DNA of 39,869 bases from an uncultured Bacteroidales bacterium (GTDB taxonomy: Bacteria; Bacteroidota; Bacteroidia; Bacteroidales; UBA932), in assembly GCA_944325965.1 (NCBI GenBank), contig CALVCB010000015.1, positions 1 to 39,869 of the forward strand, in the 5' to 3' direction. The notes beneath the pieces were generated by a model. The model was given only the letters and a program-made list of their open reading frames with translations. It made no database searches and was not told where the DNA came from. Below are positions 8,576 to 17,205 of the stretch, piece after piece (position 1 is the stretch's first letter; each line of letters opens with the position of its first letter). The translations under genes were made by a program, and so were the position numbers.

Positions 8576-9586
8576 TCATATAGTGACACTTGTATCGGAC
8601 CCTTCCTGCCAAGGATTGACGGTGATGGAGAAAGACACCTGCGAATATGACACCGGGACATCGGGGCTGTCCGAACCTATATGGGTTATTATAAGTTCCG
8701 ATATATTGTACGTATGGTTGTTCTTTATGCCGGGTATGGAGATCGGGTAGTAACACAGTTTGCCGTCTATGGAAGCCTCCACAACAAGCCTGGTGAAACG
8801 GGCCGCCCCCGAAGATGAATCTTCCGTGACAGGGTTGGGATAGCAGTAAAAATAGTGCGCGACCGAATATGGCTCTGACGGCGATGCCGATGCGGAAGGC
8901 AGCTCCCTGCTGTTCAGCAGATCTGGAAGGTCCCCGTCTCCGTCGCAGGCCCCGGTGTTGTACCATACGGAAGGGACATAGCCGCTTCCTGCATATGACT
9001 TCGCCTCATATGCGGTATCTCCGTATTTCATGCTGCCTGCGGCATTTACCAGATAGATTCTCTTGATCTGTATGGACGTGCCGGCATATTGCGGAAGCTC
9101 CAGCCTGTTGGTGATCTTCTGTATGGACAGACGTGCCACCATCCTGGTCACCGGGACCGTAACTGTCCCCGATGAAGCAGACACTTCCGCTTCCGTGCTT
9201 CCATACATGACAAACGCTCCCGGGGCGTTCTCCTTGAGGTCGGATATCCGGGCATCAAGGGCCGCCCGTGAAAGGATGTCGGCAATGTCAGGAGCATTGG
9301 CCAGGGCCACAACCGACTTGCTCCCAGATGTGCACTGCGTGACTACCGTATTGGCCTTGGCCTTGCCATAGGCCTCCAGTGTCCCGTCACCGCGGAACAC
9401 ATAGATCTGCAGCGAGTTCACTTTCGCCTCGTCCTGTATCCCGACTGACTTCACGGAAGGGCCGGACACGGAAATCTCAAGAGGGAAGGCACTCGCGCCA
9501 GCAATATCCCCGACAACATTTTCTTTCGAACAACCTGCCGCGACAAGCAGCATACAAACTGTGAAAAATTCTCTGATTCTTTTCAT
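8576..9586 (-). CDS. FimA/Mfa1-type fimbrillin (fimbrial subunit precursor)
   Basis: This is a probable structural subunit of a Bacteroidales fimbria, exported as a lipoprotein precursor. The signal peptide MKRIREFF...LLVAAGC places the lipidated Cys at 19. The first beta-domain contains the family-typical stretches VNSLQIYVF and SVVALANAP. The C-terminal domain has YYPISIPGIKNNHTYNI and finishes with ITVNPWQEG, as in P. gingivalis FimA-like fimbrillins. Length (336 residues) is normal. I start at the ATG at 9586 because MKR opens most lipoproteins in this window; an in-frame ATG at 9601 would overlap the upstream gene by 8 nt and cannot be excluded. It is the only clear fimbrillin in the operon. 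Minor tip subunits are not evident, so this could be either the stalk or an accessory subunit. Confidence 0.82.
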   Translation of the reverse strand: MKRIREFFTVCMLLVAAGCSKENVVGDIAGASAFPLEISVSGPSVKSVGIQDEAKVNSLQIYVFRGDGTLEAYGKAKANTVVTQCTSGSKSVVALANAPDIADILSRAALDARISDLKENAPGAFVMYGSTEAEVSASSGTVTVPVTRMVARLSIQKITNRLELPQYAGTSIQIKRIYLVNAAGSMKYGDTAYEAKSYAGSGYVPSVWYNTGACDGDGDLPDLLNSRELPSASASPSEPYSVAHYFYCYPNPVTEDSSSGAARFTRLVVEASIDGKLCYYPISIPGIKNNHTYNISELIITHIGSDSPDVPVSYSQVSFSITVNPWQEGSDTSVTI

Positions 9587-9593
9587 TGCAATT

Positions 9594-11444
9594 TCATTCA
9601 TATTTTAAAGTAAACATTTGTATTTCCGGGTCCAGACGGCCGCGGTGCAGCATTGATGGATCCATATTGACACATTCATCATAAACTTTCGAAGCTTCAT
9701 TCCTCCTCCCCAGCCGTGACAAGGCTACGGCCCTCAGGTACAAAACCCGTGGCGAGCGTTCCCCAAGGCAGTCCAGGACCTCAAGGGCCTTGGTGTCATA
9801 TCCGGAAGACAGGTATGCAAGAGCCGAATTGTAGTCCTTGTATCCGCCCAGCTTCTCCACCGCCCCGGAATAGTCCAGGTCAAGAAGAGCCTTTACGCCT
9901 GCCATATAGGCCGAATCAAGTTCGGATGTATAGACAGTATCTCTGGCCATGTCCTTCCTGTGGAGATAGAAATCAAGCCTTACAGTCCTCAGGCGCGGAT
10001 ATATCTTCTCTCTGAAATACCTGTACTCGGGCAGGCTGCGCAGCTCGGCTTCGGAACTGTCCGGACTATGCTCATAGGGAAGGGAGCGGATCCTGTCCAA
10101 TGACTCCTCTGACACCGACGGGTCACTGGATACCATAGTGATGAAAAGCTTCCAGTTTTCAGGTACCGAAGCGGACTTCAGTACATTCCCGAAACGGGCC
10201 CTCCGGTTCCCTGAAAGGAGCTCCATTACGGTATCCGCACGCCGTCCTGCCAAAGAAGAATTGTAACTGTAGCTTCCTTCCAGGGAGCATGATGCCGTGA
10301 CTACGACAGAATCAGCCTCATAGGCACTCATGCCGAGCATGGCTTCCACATTCCCCCGTATCCTGGAGAGTTCCGATGCGTTTGCCTCCACCAGGGTGTC
10401 AAGGACAGCCGACCCTTTTTCGAAATCCAGCACTGCGTTTGTGTAATCATATACATTACGCTCCACTATCACAGACTTGTAACGGGGTGAAAGGTCGGCC
10501 AGCGAAGACAGCGAACTGACATAGAAGTCTATTCTGCTGCGTCCCGGCAGCCTGTAGAGGAGCCTCCCGTCTTCATATATTCCACCGGAAAGCGCCACAG
10601 GTATCTTTTTGACACCGGGACGGTATTCAAGTGTCTGAGAATATCTGTAGCAGATGTCCGTACCGGAAGCCACCACAGTGTCAAGCCGTACCATTCCAGT
10701 CAGGCCGCCTGTCAGCCTTTCAAGCATTTCACCAGACCTGTCCTCCCGCCGCCTGTTCCTCCTGGCAAGCCCGTGCCTGGTATAATGATTGAGGACTTCG
10801 CGCCCGGTCACACCAAACAGGTCCTCTGCATCAGGATCGGATACAATGGTTGTATCATTCTTCATGGCATAGATCTGCGGGTAGTTACGCTTCATGAAAA
10901 TCTCCAGGGGACGCAGCATGACAAATCCTGAACTGTCCCTGATTATTGATGATATGAACTCCCTGTAGCGTTCATATCCCCTGATCTGCATAGTCCTGTA
11001 CTTCGCCCCTGTCACAAGCAAAGGGTCCAGGCCCAGCGAATCATGTCCCATAACAACCTCGGGAAAGACCCTGAGCTGCCATCTGGAAGCCACCAGACCG
11101 GAAGGGACCGTCACATCAAATTCGAGGGTCACCTTGCCGGAGCGTTCAGCCACATTCCTGAACCGCGCCACCACTTTCGAAGCGTTTATTACATCTACCG
11201 CCACCATCTCGCCGGTTTCGGAGTCCTTTACCGCGTTCATTATTGCGGGGCCGTCTTTTTCTTCTGTAGAGATGACCTCCTCCACTGAAGGAACGCTGTC
11301 CCTGCCATCCCCGGAAGGAGGGATGGACACATCCACATCGGCTCCTGACCTGCTGGCCACCGAAAGCTGCCGCGATCCTGAACATGAGACAACCAGCAGC
11401 ATAAGGAGGCAGCCATACAACATCTTCCCCATATCAGAACACAT
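9594..11444 (-). CDS. Fimbrial-operon lipoprotein with OmpA-like and TPR-like regions
   Basis: This large lipoprotein (616 residues) has a lipobox LLVVSC with Cys21. Residues about 85-300 are a beta-rich region without a recognised motif. Residues about 335-412 resemble an OmpA C-terminal peptidoglycan-binding fold: a VLDFEKGSAVLD-like opening and SYSYNSSLAGRRADTV, matching the YN-x2-L-(S/A)-x2-RA(x)V pattern. The last 90 or so residues look like two tetratricopeptide-type helical pairs (ALAYLSSGYDTKALEVL; LYLRAVALSRLGRRNEASKVYDEC). The start overlaps the DUF3575 gene by 11 nt; a second ATG at 11432 is also possible. Proteins with DUF3868/OmpA-like modules accompany DUF3575 in Bacteroidales fimbrial operons, so I infer a periplasmic or outer-membrane assembly role. 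The exact family is not certain. Confidence 0.7.
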   Translation of the reverse strand: MCSDMGKMLYGCLLMLLVVSCSGSRQLSVASRSGADVDVSIPPSGDGRDSVPSVEEVISTEEKDGPAIMNAVKDSETGEMVAVDVINASKVVARFRNVAERSGKVTLEFDVTVPSGLVASRWQLRVFPEVVMGHDSLGLDPLLVTGAKYRTMQIRGYERYREFISSIIRDSSGFVMLRPLEIFMKRNYPQIYAMKNDTTIVSDPDAEDLFGVTGREVLNHYTRHGLARRNRRREDRSGEMLERLTGGLTGMVRLDTVVASGTDICYRYSQTLEYRPGVKKIPVALSGGIYEDGRLLYRLPGRSRIDFYVSSLSSLADLSPRYKSVIVERNVYDYTNAVLDFEKGSAVLDTLVEANASELSRIRGNVEAMLGMSAYEADSVVVTASCSLEGSYSYNSSLAGRRADTVMELLSGNRRARFGNVLKSASVPENWKLFITMVSSDPSVSEESLDRIRSLPYEHSPDSSEAELRSLPEYRYFREKIYPRLRTVRLDFYLHRKDMARDTVYTSELDSAYMAGVKALLDLDYSGAVEKLGGYKDYNSALAYLSSGYDTKALEVLDCLGERSPRVLYLRAVALSRLGRRNEASKVYDECVNMDPSMLHRGRLDPEIQMFTLKYE

Positions 11445-12000
11445 AAGAAAGGGAAATCATCACATCATTGGGCAGAAGGAACATCCCCTCGCCTTTTCCC
11501 GTAGTAAGGCCGCAGGAGGGACAGCTGTAATACACATATCTGCCGTATCCTCCCCACAGGCCTATCCCGAACTCGATATTAAGGTGAGGATGGAGCATAT
11601 ATGCATAGCCTGCACCGATTCCTGCCCCAATCCTGTCACCCTCTTCCGCTGACCGGTCGAACAGTCCCCCTGTATTGTATTCCTGGTACTGCAGCTTTCC
11701 TGAAATCCACCATCCAGAATACGTATGCCATAGCCAGTACCTGGCACCCGCCGCATAGCATTGCTGTCTGTGCTGTACCTGCCTGCCGGGCCTGCCCTTG
11801 TTGAAAGTCCATGGATTGTACCTTGCTGATACCGTCACGCTCCAGTGCCTTGCCACGGCATAGGATGCCTCCGCATTGATCGTGGCAAAATCAAGATACC
11901 CAAGCAAGTCTGTAGAAACAGACATCCTCTGTCCAAAAGAATCTGTCGCCCCGAAAGCCAGCAGGAAAGGCAACAGGATGTACTTCACAGCCGCTCTCAT
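11434..12000 (-). CDS. DUF3575-family outer-membrane beta-barrel protein
   Basis: This small outer-membrane protein (188 residues) has a Sec signal peptide (MRAAVKYILLPFLLAFGATDSFGQ). It continues with amphipathic strands rich in Trp, Tyr and Gly (STDLLGYLDFATINAEASY, WSVTVSARYNPW, YWLWHTYSGWWISGKLQYQ). The C-terminal strand ISLSYVF ends in Phe, as outer-membrane barrels do. These features match the DUF3575 family, which is found in Bacteroidales fimbrial operons. It starts inside the stop of the upstream gene (ATGA overlap at 11997-12000), so the two are translationally coupled. A membrane assembly or docking role is inferred from the context only. Confidence 0.8.
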   Translation of the reverse strand: MRAAVKYILLPFLLAFGATDSFGQRMSVSTDLLGYLDFATINAEASYAVARHWSVTVSARYNPWTFNKGRPGRQVQHRQQCYAAGARYWLWHTYSGWWISGKLQYQEYNTGGLFDRSAEEGDRIGAGIGAGYAYMLHPHLNIEFGIGLWGGYGRYVYYSCPSCGLTTGKGEGMFLLPNDVMISLSYVF

Positions 12001-13568
12001 TCCAGGCTCCTGTATCTGTTGAACGCCTGGTTTATCACCAGCCCCTTGTCCGGGTACAGGGATAGCAGACGGCCTTTAAGGAGATCAGCATCCGTGACGT
12101 CCGGCTGCATCGCGCCAAGTATCTCCGACCTCGTTACGCCGCGTTCGTCAAGTGTTCTGAATATCTGCGGAAAGAACCAGTTTGAACTTCCGAATGAAGG
12201 CACATTGCCCCCGTACCTCTCCTTGTACATGATGCTTTCAAGATAGTAGGCCCACATTTCCCCGACAGCACAATATCCGGCATCGGCCTCGGTACCTGTC
12301 CCGTACGTCATCCCTCCGGAAGTGACATAGGATTTCATTATGTACATGATGTACCGGTCCCAATATTCCTTGCCCACCTGGGCGAAGTGGCTCGCGTGCG
12401 CCAATTCATGGCATACGGCACTGTAGATGCTGCAATAGTCATTCAGGTTCCTGGTACCTATGGTGATATCAGGCGAAAAGAATGCTATGACAGACGAGAA
12501 TATACCCAGGAACTTTTTGATATACTTGCTCTCGACGACAGTTCCGTGATGAATCATTACGGAACTGCTGGCCTCCAGCGAATGGAACAGCCATATCCTC
12601 AGGTCGGACGGAGGAGGAGTTATCCCCATGTCATCGCCGGAGCACCTGGTGATATAGTCATATGCGGCATTGTTGACCACGCTCCTTGAGAACATTGTAC
12701 GGTCCGAATTTCTGGTCACAGTATAGTCCATACCGTCAGGATCCCCCTTGCCAAGGGCGGAAGTGGAAGCCGGGACCAGGAGCTTGTTGAAGCCTATGGC
12801 AAACCCCTTCTCGTTCTTGTATATGAGACGGTAGCGTACCTTAGCCGAATATTTCTTCGGGATAGTATAATATCCGTCACGGTCTGTATAGGCGTGGGAA
12901 TATTTCACGAAAGTATTGCACCTGACCCTGACTCCGGCAAGACCGAACGGCTTACCCCCGTTGACCCTGTCATCAACAATGGTTATCCTCCCGGATGGAT
13001 GCACCTTATTTCCTCTTGCACCGGCAGCAACCAGCATGTCGGCATTGCCGGTCAGCCTGTATGCCTCCCGTTCTACTGCATCCCAGTCTATCCCGTCAGC
13101 AGAGCGTTCAGGTGCATCATTCTCGGTAATGAAACACTCGTCTATGACCTCATAGTAGATGTCAGGGAATACATAGTCATGCGGAACCACCGCATACTGC
13201 CATGTCACCTTGTCATCACCTATCTGCGGATCATGATAATAATCTCCGTCCTTTACTATCTCATAATCAAGAGGATAGTCAGAAAGGTCCAGATCCGATA
13301 TCAGGTCGAAATCATCCTGATCCACCGGCAGGAATCTGACATAAAGATGCGTAGGCCTGACCTCCACCCTGTCCCTTGCAGGATAAACCGATGCGATGGC
13401 GGCGGAAATGTTCTCCGTCGTGTACGGGTTCTCCAGTTTTCTGCCAAGGACAATCATCCCATGGGCAATCTGCCCCTCATCCTGAAAGCCGGACGAGGGG
13501 CCGGATACGCCCTTGCTGCATGACACTACGGTCATTGCCAGCAGAATAAATCCAAACAATCTGTCCAT
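11997..13568 (-). CDS. HExxH metallopeptidase-like lipoprotein heading the fimbrial operon
   Basis: This is a 523-residue lipoprotein (lipobox TVVSC, Cys17). Residues about 193-258 resemble a carboxypeptidase regulatory-like beta-sandwich (GRITIVDD, GVRVRCNT, YTDRDGYYTIPKKYSAKVRY). The C-terminal half carries the zinc-peptidase motif H387-E388-L-A-H391. A candidate third ligand is E437 (GEMWAYYLE), so it may be an active gluzincin-like protease. The ATG at 13568 gives MDRLFGFILLAM; the frame also runs to a TTG at 13595 that would spoil the signal peptide. It is the first gene after the operon promoter and overlaps the DUF3575 gene by 4 nt. I do not recognise the full-length family. Possible jobs are trimming fimbrillin precursors or acting on host protein. 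Confidence 0.72.
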   Translation of the reverse strand: MDRLFGFILLAMTVVSCSKGVSGPSSGFQDEGQIAHGMIVLGRKLENPYTTENISAAIASVYPARDRVEVRPTHLYVRFLPVDQDDFDLISDLDLSDYPLDYEIVKDGDYYHDPQIGDDKVTWQYAVVPHDYVFPDIYYEVIDECFITENDAPERSADGIDWDAVEREAYRLTGNADMLVAAGARGNKVHPSGRITIVDDRVNGGKPFGLAGVRVRCNTFVKYSHAYTDRDGYYTIPKKYSAKVRYRLIYKNEKGFAIGFNKLLVPASTSALGKGDPDGMDYTVTRNSDRTMFSRSVVNNAAYDYITRCSGDDMGITPPPSDLRIWLFHSLEASSSVMIHHGTVVESKYIKKFLGIFSSVIAFFSPDITIGTRNLNDYCSIYSAVCHELAHASHFAQVGKEYWDRYIMYIMKSYVTSGGMTYGTGTEADAGYCAVGEMWAYYLESIMYKERYGGNVPSFGSSNWFFPQIFRTLDERGVTRSEILGAMQPDVTDADLLKGRLLSLYPDKGLVINQAFNRYRSLE

Positions 13569-13592
13569 AGTTCCTGTTTTTTTAAACCGGGG

Positions 13593-13624
13593 CAAAATTA
13601 CCTGGACTTATCCGTGTTCGTAAA
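13593..13624 (-). promoter_or_regulatory. Promoter of the fimbrial operon
   Basis: On the minus strand TAATTTTG (13593-13600) fits the -7 consensus TAnnTTTG exactly. TTTA (13621-13624) lies 20 nt upstream at the -33 position, one base from TTTG. The -7 box ends 24 nt before the start codon of the first operon gene. Confidence 0.7.
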
Positions 13625-13645
13625 AGAACAAACGCTTAATTGGAA

Positions 13646-13677
13646 AATGTGCCCCACAGACAACTGTGAGGCACATT
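13646..13677 (-). terminator. Terminator downstream of deoC
   Basis: An 8-bp outer stem (AATGTGCC 13646-13653 with 13670-13677) and an inner CACAG/CTGTG stem with ACAA loop are separated by one mismatch. The minus-strand 3' side reads TTTTCC. It sits 36 nt after the deoC stop and just before the fimbrial promoter. Confidence 0.8.
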
Positions 13678-13712
13678 ACACATCTCAAGCAGGCAAAAAA
13701 ATGCTGCAAAAA

Positions 13713-14606
13713 TCAAAAGTAAGCCACTGTTTTCTGCTCGATGGCGGAAATGATGTTGTTGGCCATGCGGCTAACCCCGAAACGGAACAGGCGGCTGTCA
13801 AGCCAATCTTCGCCGAGCACTGTGGAAACTATGGTATAGTAAGATACAGCATCCAGGGCGGATGATATTCCCCCGGCAGGCTTGAATCCCACTTTGCGGC
13901 CTGTCTTCCTGTAATATGCAGCTATGCACTCGCACATGGTATATGCCGCTGCCGGAGTGGCATTGACGCTCACCTTGCCGGTAGAAGTCTTGATAAAGTC
14001 CGCCCCTGCCTCCATAGCGAGGAAAGAAGCCTTTGCTATAAGGTCCGGTGACATGAGCAGCCCCGTCTCCAGAATCACTTTCAGATGCACTGTCCTGCCT
14101 TGCCCCGCGGCCTTAGCGTCGATGCATGAACGGATCTGCCTTATCTCATCGGAGGCACTTTCATAGTCCCCGTCAAGGAAAGTGGCGAGGGACAGCACGA
14201 TATCTATCTCGTCAGCCCCCTTCTCCACAGCCATGGCACACTCAAGGAGCTTTACTTCGATAAAGCTCTGGGATGAAGGGAAACATCCGGCTACAGCCGT
14301 TATATGCACCTGGCCGCATGTCTTGCATGCCTTTACCGTCTCCACGAAATCCGGATACACGCATATCGATGCCGGAAGCGGGTAGTCAGGATATTCCTTC
14401 TGGAAATCATTGACTTTCTCGACCAGCCTGCGTACAGACATCACGGTGTCATCCGTCTTAAGCGTAGTAAGGTCCATCATGGAAAAACACGACAGGAGCA
14501 CAGGTTTCGTGACCACATTCTCAAGGTTGGCCGCGATCAGGTCCAGCGCCCTTCCGGTCGCCTCCTTGTCAGGAGTATAGCCATACTCTGCAAAATAATC
14601 TTTCAT
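13713..14606 (-). CDS. deoC: Deoxyribose-phosphate aldolase
   Basis: This cytosolic class I aldolase splits 2-deoxyribose 5-phosphate into glyceraldehyde 3-phosphate and acetaldehyde in deoxynucleoside catabolism. The Schiff-base lysine is K206 in DFIKTSTGK. The supporting D135 (ADEIDIV) and K242 (GFKPAGG) are in the expected order, and KVILETG precedes the active lysine. The length of 297 residues matches the longer form of the family. The ATG at 14606 is the only sensible start. It is the last gene of a three-gene minus-strand group (radical SAM, dtd, deoC), 8 nt after dtd, and is followed by a terminator. Confidence 0.95.
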   Translation of the reverse strand: MKDYFAEYGYTPDKEATGRALDLIAANLENVVTKPVLLSCFSMMDLTTLKTDDTVMSVRRLVEKVNDFQKEYPDYPLPASICVYPDFVETVKACKTCGQVHITAVAGCFPSSQSFIEVKLLECAMAVEKGADEIDIVLSLATFLDGDYESASDEIRQIRSCIDAKAAGQGRTVHLKVILETGLLMSPDLIAKASFLAMEAGADFIKTSTGKVSVNATPAAAYTMCECIAAYYRKTGRKVGFKPAGGISSALDAVSYYTIVSTVLGEDWLDSRLFRFGVSRMANNIISAIEQKTVAYF

Positions 14607-14614
14607 ATATAAAA

Positions 14615-15070
14615 CTATTCTTTAATCTTCGAATCCATTATAATCGTCACAGGCCCGTCGTTCAGCAGGGAGACCGCCATGTCCTCCCCGAAAACGCCCC
14701 GCCCGACCGGTTTCCCGAGCTGCGCATCCATCTCCGCGCAGAACTTTTCGTAAAGAGGGACAGCCACATCCGGCTTTGCAGCCCTGATATATGACGGCCT
14801 GTTCCCTCTGGCGGTAGATGCATACAGCGTGAACTGGCTTACCACCAGGATCTCCCCTCCGGCATCCTTAACGGAAAGGTTCATGACCCCGTCCTCATCA
14901 TCAAACACGCGAAGGGCGGCAATCTTCCTTGCCGTCCACTCAAGGTCGGCATCCGTGTCTTCATCAACAAAGGCTGCAAGGACCAGCAGGCCGGCACCTA
15001 TGGCCGACAAGTACCCGCTACGGGATATATCCACCCTGGCGTTTTTCACCCTCTGAATTACAACCCTCAT
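14615..15070 (-). CDS. dtd: D-aminoacyl-tRNA deacylase
   Basis: This homodimeric proofreading enzyme removes D-amino acids (and glycine mischarged on tRNA-Ala) from tRNAs. Its two signature motifs are present: SQFTLY (78-83) and the cross-subunit NDGPVT with the Gly-cisPro pair (G139-P140). RGNRPSY (89-94) is the third conserved stretch. The 151-residue length is standard. It begins 4 nt after the radical SAM gene and ends 8 nt before deoC, so all three are probably co-transcribed. Confidence 0.95.
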   Translation of the reverse strand: MRVVIQRVKNARVDISRSGYLSAIGAGLLVLAAFVDEDTDADLEWTARKIAALRVFDDEDGVMNLSVKDAGGEILVVSQFTLYASTARGNRPSYIRAAKPDVAVPLYEKFCAEMDAQLGKPVGRGVFGEDMAVSLLNDGPVTIIMDSKIKE

Positions 15071-15074
15071 GGCC

Positions 15075-15833
15075 TCAACCCCTTATCTGAATATTGAATC
15101 CTTTATCAGCCAACGGTCTGACAAGCTCTGACATCTCCTCAACTGACAGCTTCTGAAGCCCCTTCTCCGGTGTCTCCCGGTCAATGGTATAGACCATTAC
15201 CTCCCTCGGGTGCAGCCTTTCCACTATAGACATCCAGCCGTCAAGCCAGAGAGAGTCCGCCGGGTCGCAGCCTCCTCCCCTCAGGAACATTGTCTGAAGG
15301 ATGAAATCCCCTTCAAAGGCCTCCAGGGCACGGACAGTCTCATCAACATGATACCCGGGACAAGGCCGGTTGACCGTCTCTGCCCCGGCATCTGTCGGGG
15401 CATCTATCTTCAGGACAGGGTTGTCCACCTTCTTCAATGCCGCGAGCACGTCGGGACGGTGAAGCATAGTGGCATTCGACAGCACAGTTATGGCCGCATC
15501 CGGAAGATACCTGTCCCTCATTTCGACAGTAGTGTCCACTATCTTTGCGAAATCCGGATTGAGGGTCGGTTCTCCGTTACCGGAAAATGTAATCGAATCC
15601 ACCTTGACGCCCTCCCGCACCAGTTCCGGGAACTTCCTTTGCATGGCGGCCCTGACATCAGCCGCACCCGGCATCCGTCCGCCGCCGAGACCGTCCTTGT
15701 TCCAGCCGCACTCGCAGTATATGCAATCAAAGTTGCACAGTTTTCCTCCCGGCGGCAGAAGATTGACTCCGAGGGATGCCCCCAGTCTCCTGCTATGGAC
15801 CGGGCCGAAAACAATATCTTCAAATCTCAGCAT
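15075..15833 (-). CDS. Radical SAM protein (COG0731-like)
   Basis: This radical S-adenosylmethionine enzyme has the 4Fe-4S motif C33-xxx-C37-xx-C40 (CNFDCIYC). It also shows FSGNGEPTLNPDF, the GGE-like SAM-binding stretch, and LSNATML. The opening, with GPVHSRRLGASLGVNLLPPGGKLCNFDCIYCE, resembles the COG0731 Fe-S oxidoreductase group, which is related to wyosine synthetases but lacks the flavodoxin part. At 252 residues it is a single-domain form. No substrate can be named; the group is widespread in bacteria that make no wybutosine. It leads the dtd-deoC unit. No convincing -7 element is visible in the 139-nt gap upstream. Confidence 0.85.
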   Translation of the reverse strand: MLRFEDIVFGPVHSRRLGASLGVNLLPPGGKLCNFDCIYCECGWNKDGLGGGRMPGAADVRAAMQRKFPELVREGVKVDSITFSGNGEPTLNPDFAKIVDTTVEMRDRYLPDAAITVLSNATMLHRPDVLAALKKVDNPVLKIDAPTDAGAETVNRPCPGYHVDETVRALEAFEGDFILQTMFLRGGGCDPADSLWLDGWMSIVERLHPREVMVYTIDRETPEKGLQKLSVEEMSELVRPLADKGFNIQIRG

Positions 15834-15972
15834 AAAAATCTGTTGTGTAAACGTCAGTTCGGCAGATTAATTTTACAACGATTGTCCTAACATTCAATAC
15901 TTACAACAGGCGCAACCCGTCCTCTGCCCCCGCTGCTGCCTGTTTCAGTGAAGTGGGTCCACCGGATTCACG

Positions 15973-17163
15973 TTATATTATTCTCCTGGATGTGCTTTCC
16001 GCAGTAAGGAGGCCGTCAGCGCTTGTATTCTCTATAAGGACCAGCCCCGGTCTTTTGCCCCGGACTACAGACCCGAGTTCACTCTTTTTCCCGATGAACG
16101 ATGCCCCGTTGAGACAGGCCCATGTCAGGATCTCCCCAAGACTTACATCCGGAAAGGCGTTCTGGAGACAATACATCTCCTTAACCATATCCAGGGTATC
16201 GTTGCTGGAAAGCGAATCTGTCCCGACAGTCAGCCGCAGGCCTTTCCTCCGCATCATTTCCACCGGCGGCAATTGGCCATGTATGAAAATGTTTGACAAC
16301 GGACAGAGTGCGATATAGGCATGTTCCATCGCGGCATTCACGGCATCGGCCACATCCTCTGTCATGCACACCTCGTGAACAAGCAGTATATGTTCGCGGA
16401 ACGGGGCAGGGTGTACTTTTTCGAGCCTGTCCAGGAAATAGAACAGTGACGGCCTTCCTGTTACAGGAGGGGTATTCATTCCCAGACGCTTCCTGTTTTC
16501 ATACAAGGGGCCCTCCCCTGAAATCATCATCTGCTCCTCTTCAGGGCTTTCCTGTGAATGGTACGAAAGGAAACCGGACGCAAGGGCGTCTGCACTGGCC
16601 GCAGTCACAAGTTCAGGACTCATCGTATAGCACGCATGCGGTGTAGGTGCTGCATCCAGGCCGTATTCAAGGGCTTTCTTCTGCAGGCTGCGGACAGAGT
16701 CCATGACAGCGGCACAGTCCTGCGGCTCGGAGCCGAATACCTCAAGAAAAGTCCTCGTGTACATGGGGGAAGACGCCTTGCTCTGGAAACTTTCATCTCC
16801 GTTGCTTATATCCGCCATGGCAGAAACGCCCTGTTTCCACATCCTGTCCATCCATCCGCGGATGCACGACATGCGGGAATCCCTGTCCGAGCTGTCCCTC
16901 AAAGCATTTATCTGGTCGATGAAGCCTGCCATGCCGGTCTTTTTGACGAATTTCCCCTGAAGGTGGGAAAGTTCGACATGACAGTGGGAATTCACGAATC
17001 CAGGGACCAGGACCCCTTTATAGAACACCGACTCCGCCCCCGGGTCCTCACATTCCCCAACGCCAAGGACAGTACCGTCTTTCTCATCATATTCAACATA
17101 CCCGTCCTTTATTGGTCCCGGACGGTCCAGTGTGTACAGGAATTCTGCTGCAATTCGTTTCAT
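15973..17163 (-). CDS. Amidohydrolase-family metal-dependent deaminase
   Basis: This is a member of the cytosine-deaminase/SsnA-like branch of amidohydrolases. Metal ligands are H60-x-H62 (NSHCH), H202 (YHSQES), a His at H263 (VHEV) and D316 (GTDSLSSND). The last is in the motif seen in chlorohydrolases and adenosine-type deaminases. The N-terminal and C-terminal beta-sandwich halves (residues about 1-55 and 360-396) flank the barrel. At 396 residues it is slightly shorter than typical 410-450-residue family members. Related proteins include 6-amino-6-deoxyfutalosine deaminase of menaquinone synthesis, but no other futalosine gene is in the window, so that remains a guess. It follows DUF4296 by 42 nt in the pheT transcription unit. 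Confidence 0.8.
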   Translation of the reverse strand: MKRIAAEFLYTLDRPGPIKDGYVEYDEKDGTVLGVGECEDPGAESVFYKGVLVPGFVNSHCHVELSHLQGKFVKKTGMAGFIDQINALRDSSDRDSRMSCIRGWMDRMWKQGVSAMADISNGDESFQSKASSPMYTRTFLEVFGSEPQDCAAVMDSVRSLQKKALEYGLDAAPTPHACYTMSPELVTAASADALASGFLSYHSQESPEEEQMMISGEGPLYENRKRLGMNTPPVTGRPSLFYFLDRLEKVHPAPFREHILLVHEVCMTEDVADAVNAAMEHAYIALCPLSNIFIHGQLPPVEMMRRKGLRLTVGTDSLSSNDTLDMVKEMYCLQNAFPDVSLGEILTWACLNGASFIGKKSELGSVVRGKRPGLVLIENTSADGLLTAESTSRRII

Positions 17164-17205
17164 AGCATGGTGTCAGTCCGACAAGGCTTGTAGTTTTTGT
17201 GTCAT

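Noticed and set aside
13569..13595. TTG-initiated extension of the metallopeptidase-like lipoprotein
   Set aside because: It would run through the region of the promoter -7 box (13593-13600) and put eight extra residues before a good signal peptide that starts at the ATG at 13568.
15905..15944. AACAGGC/GCCTGTT inverted repeat after the amidohydrolase gene
   Set aside because: Only 7 bp with a 26-nt loop and no clear T-run on the minus strand; too weak to call as a terminator.
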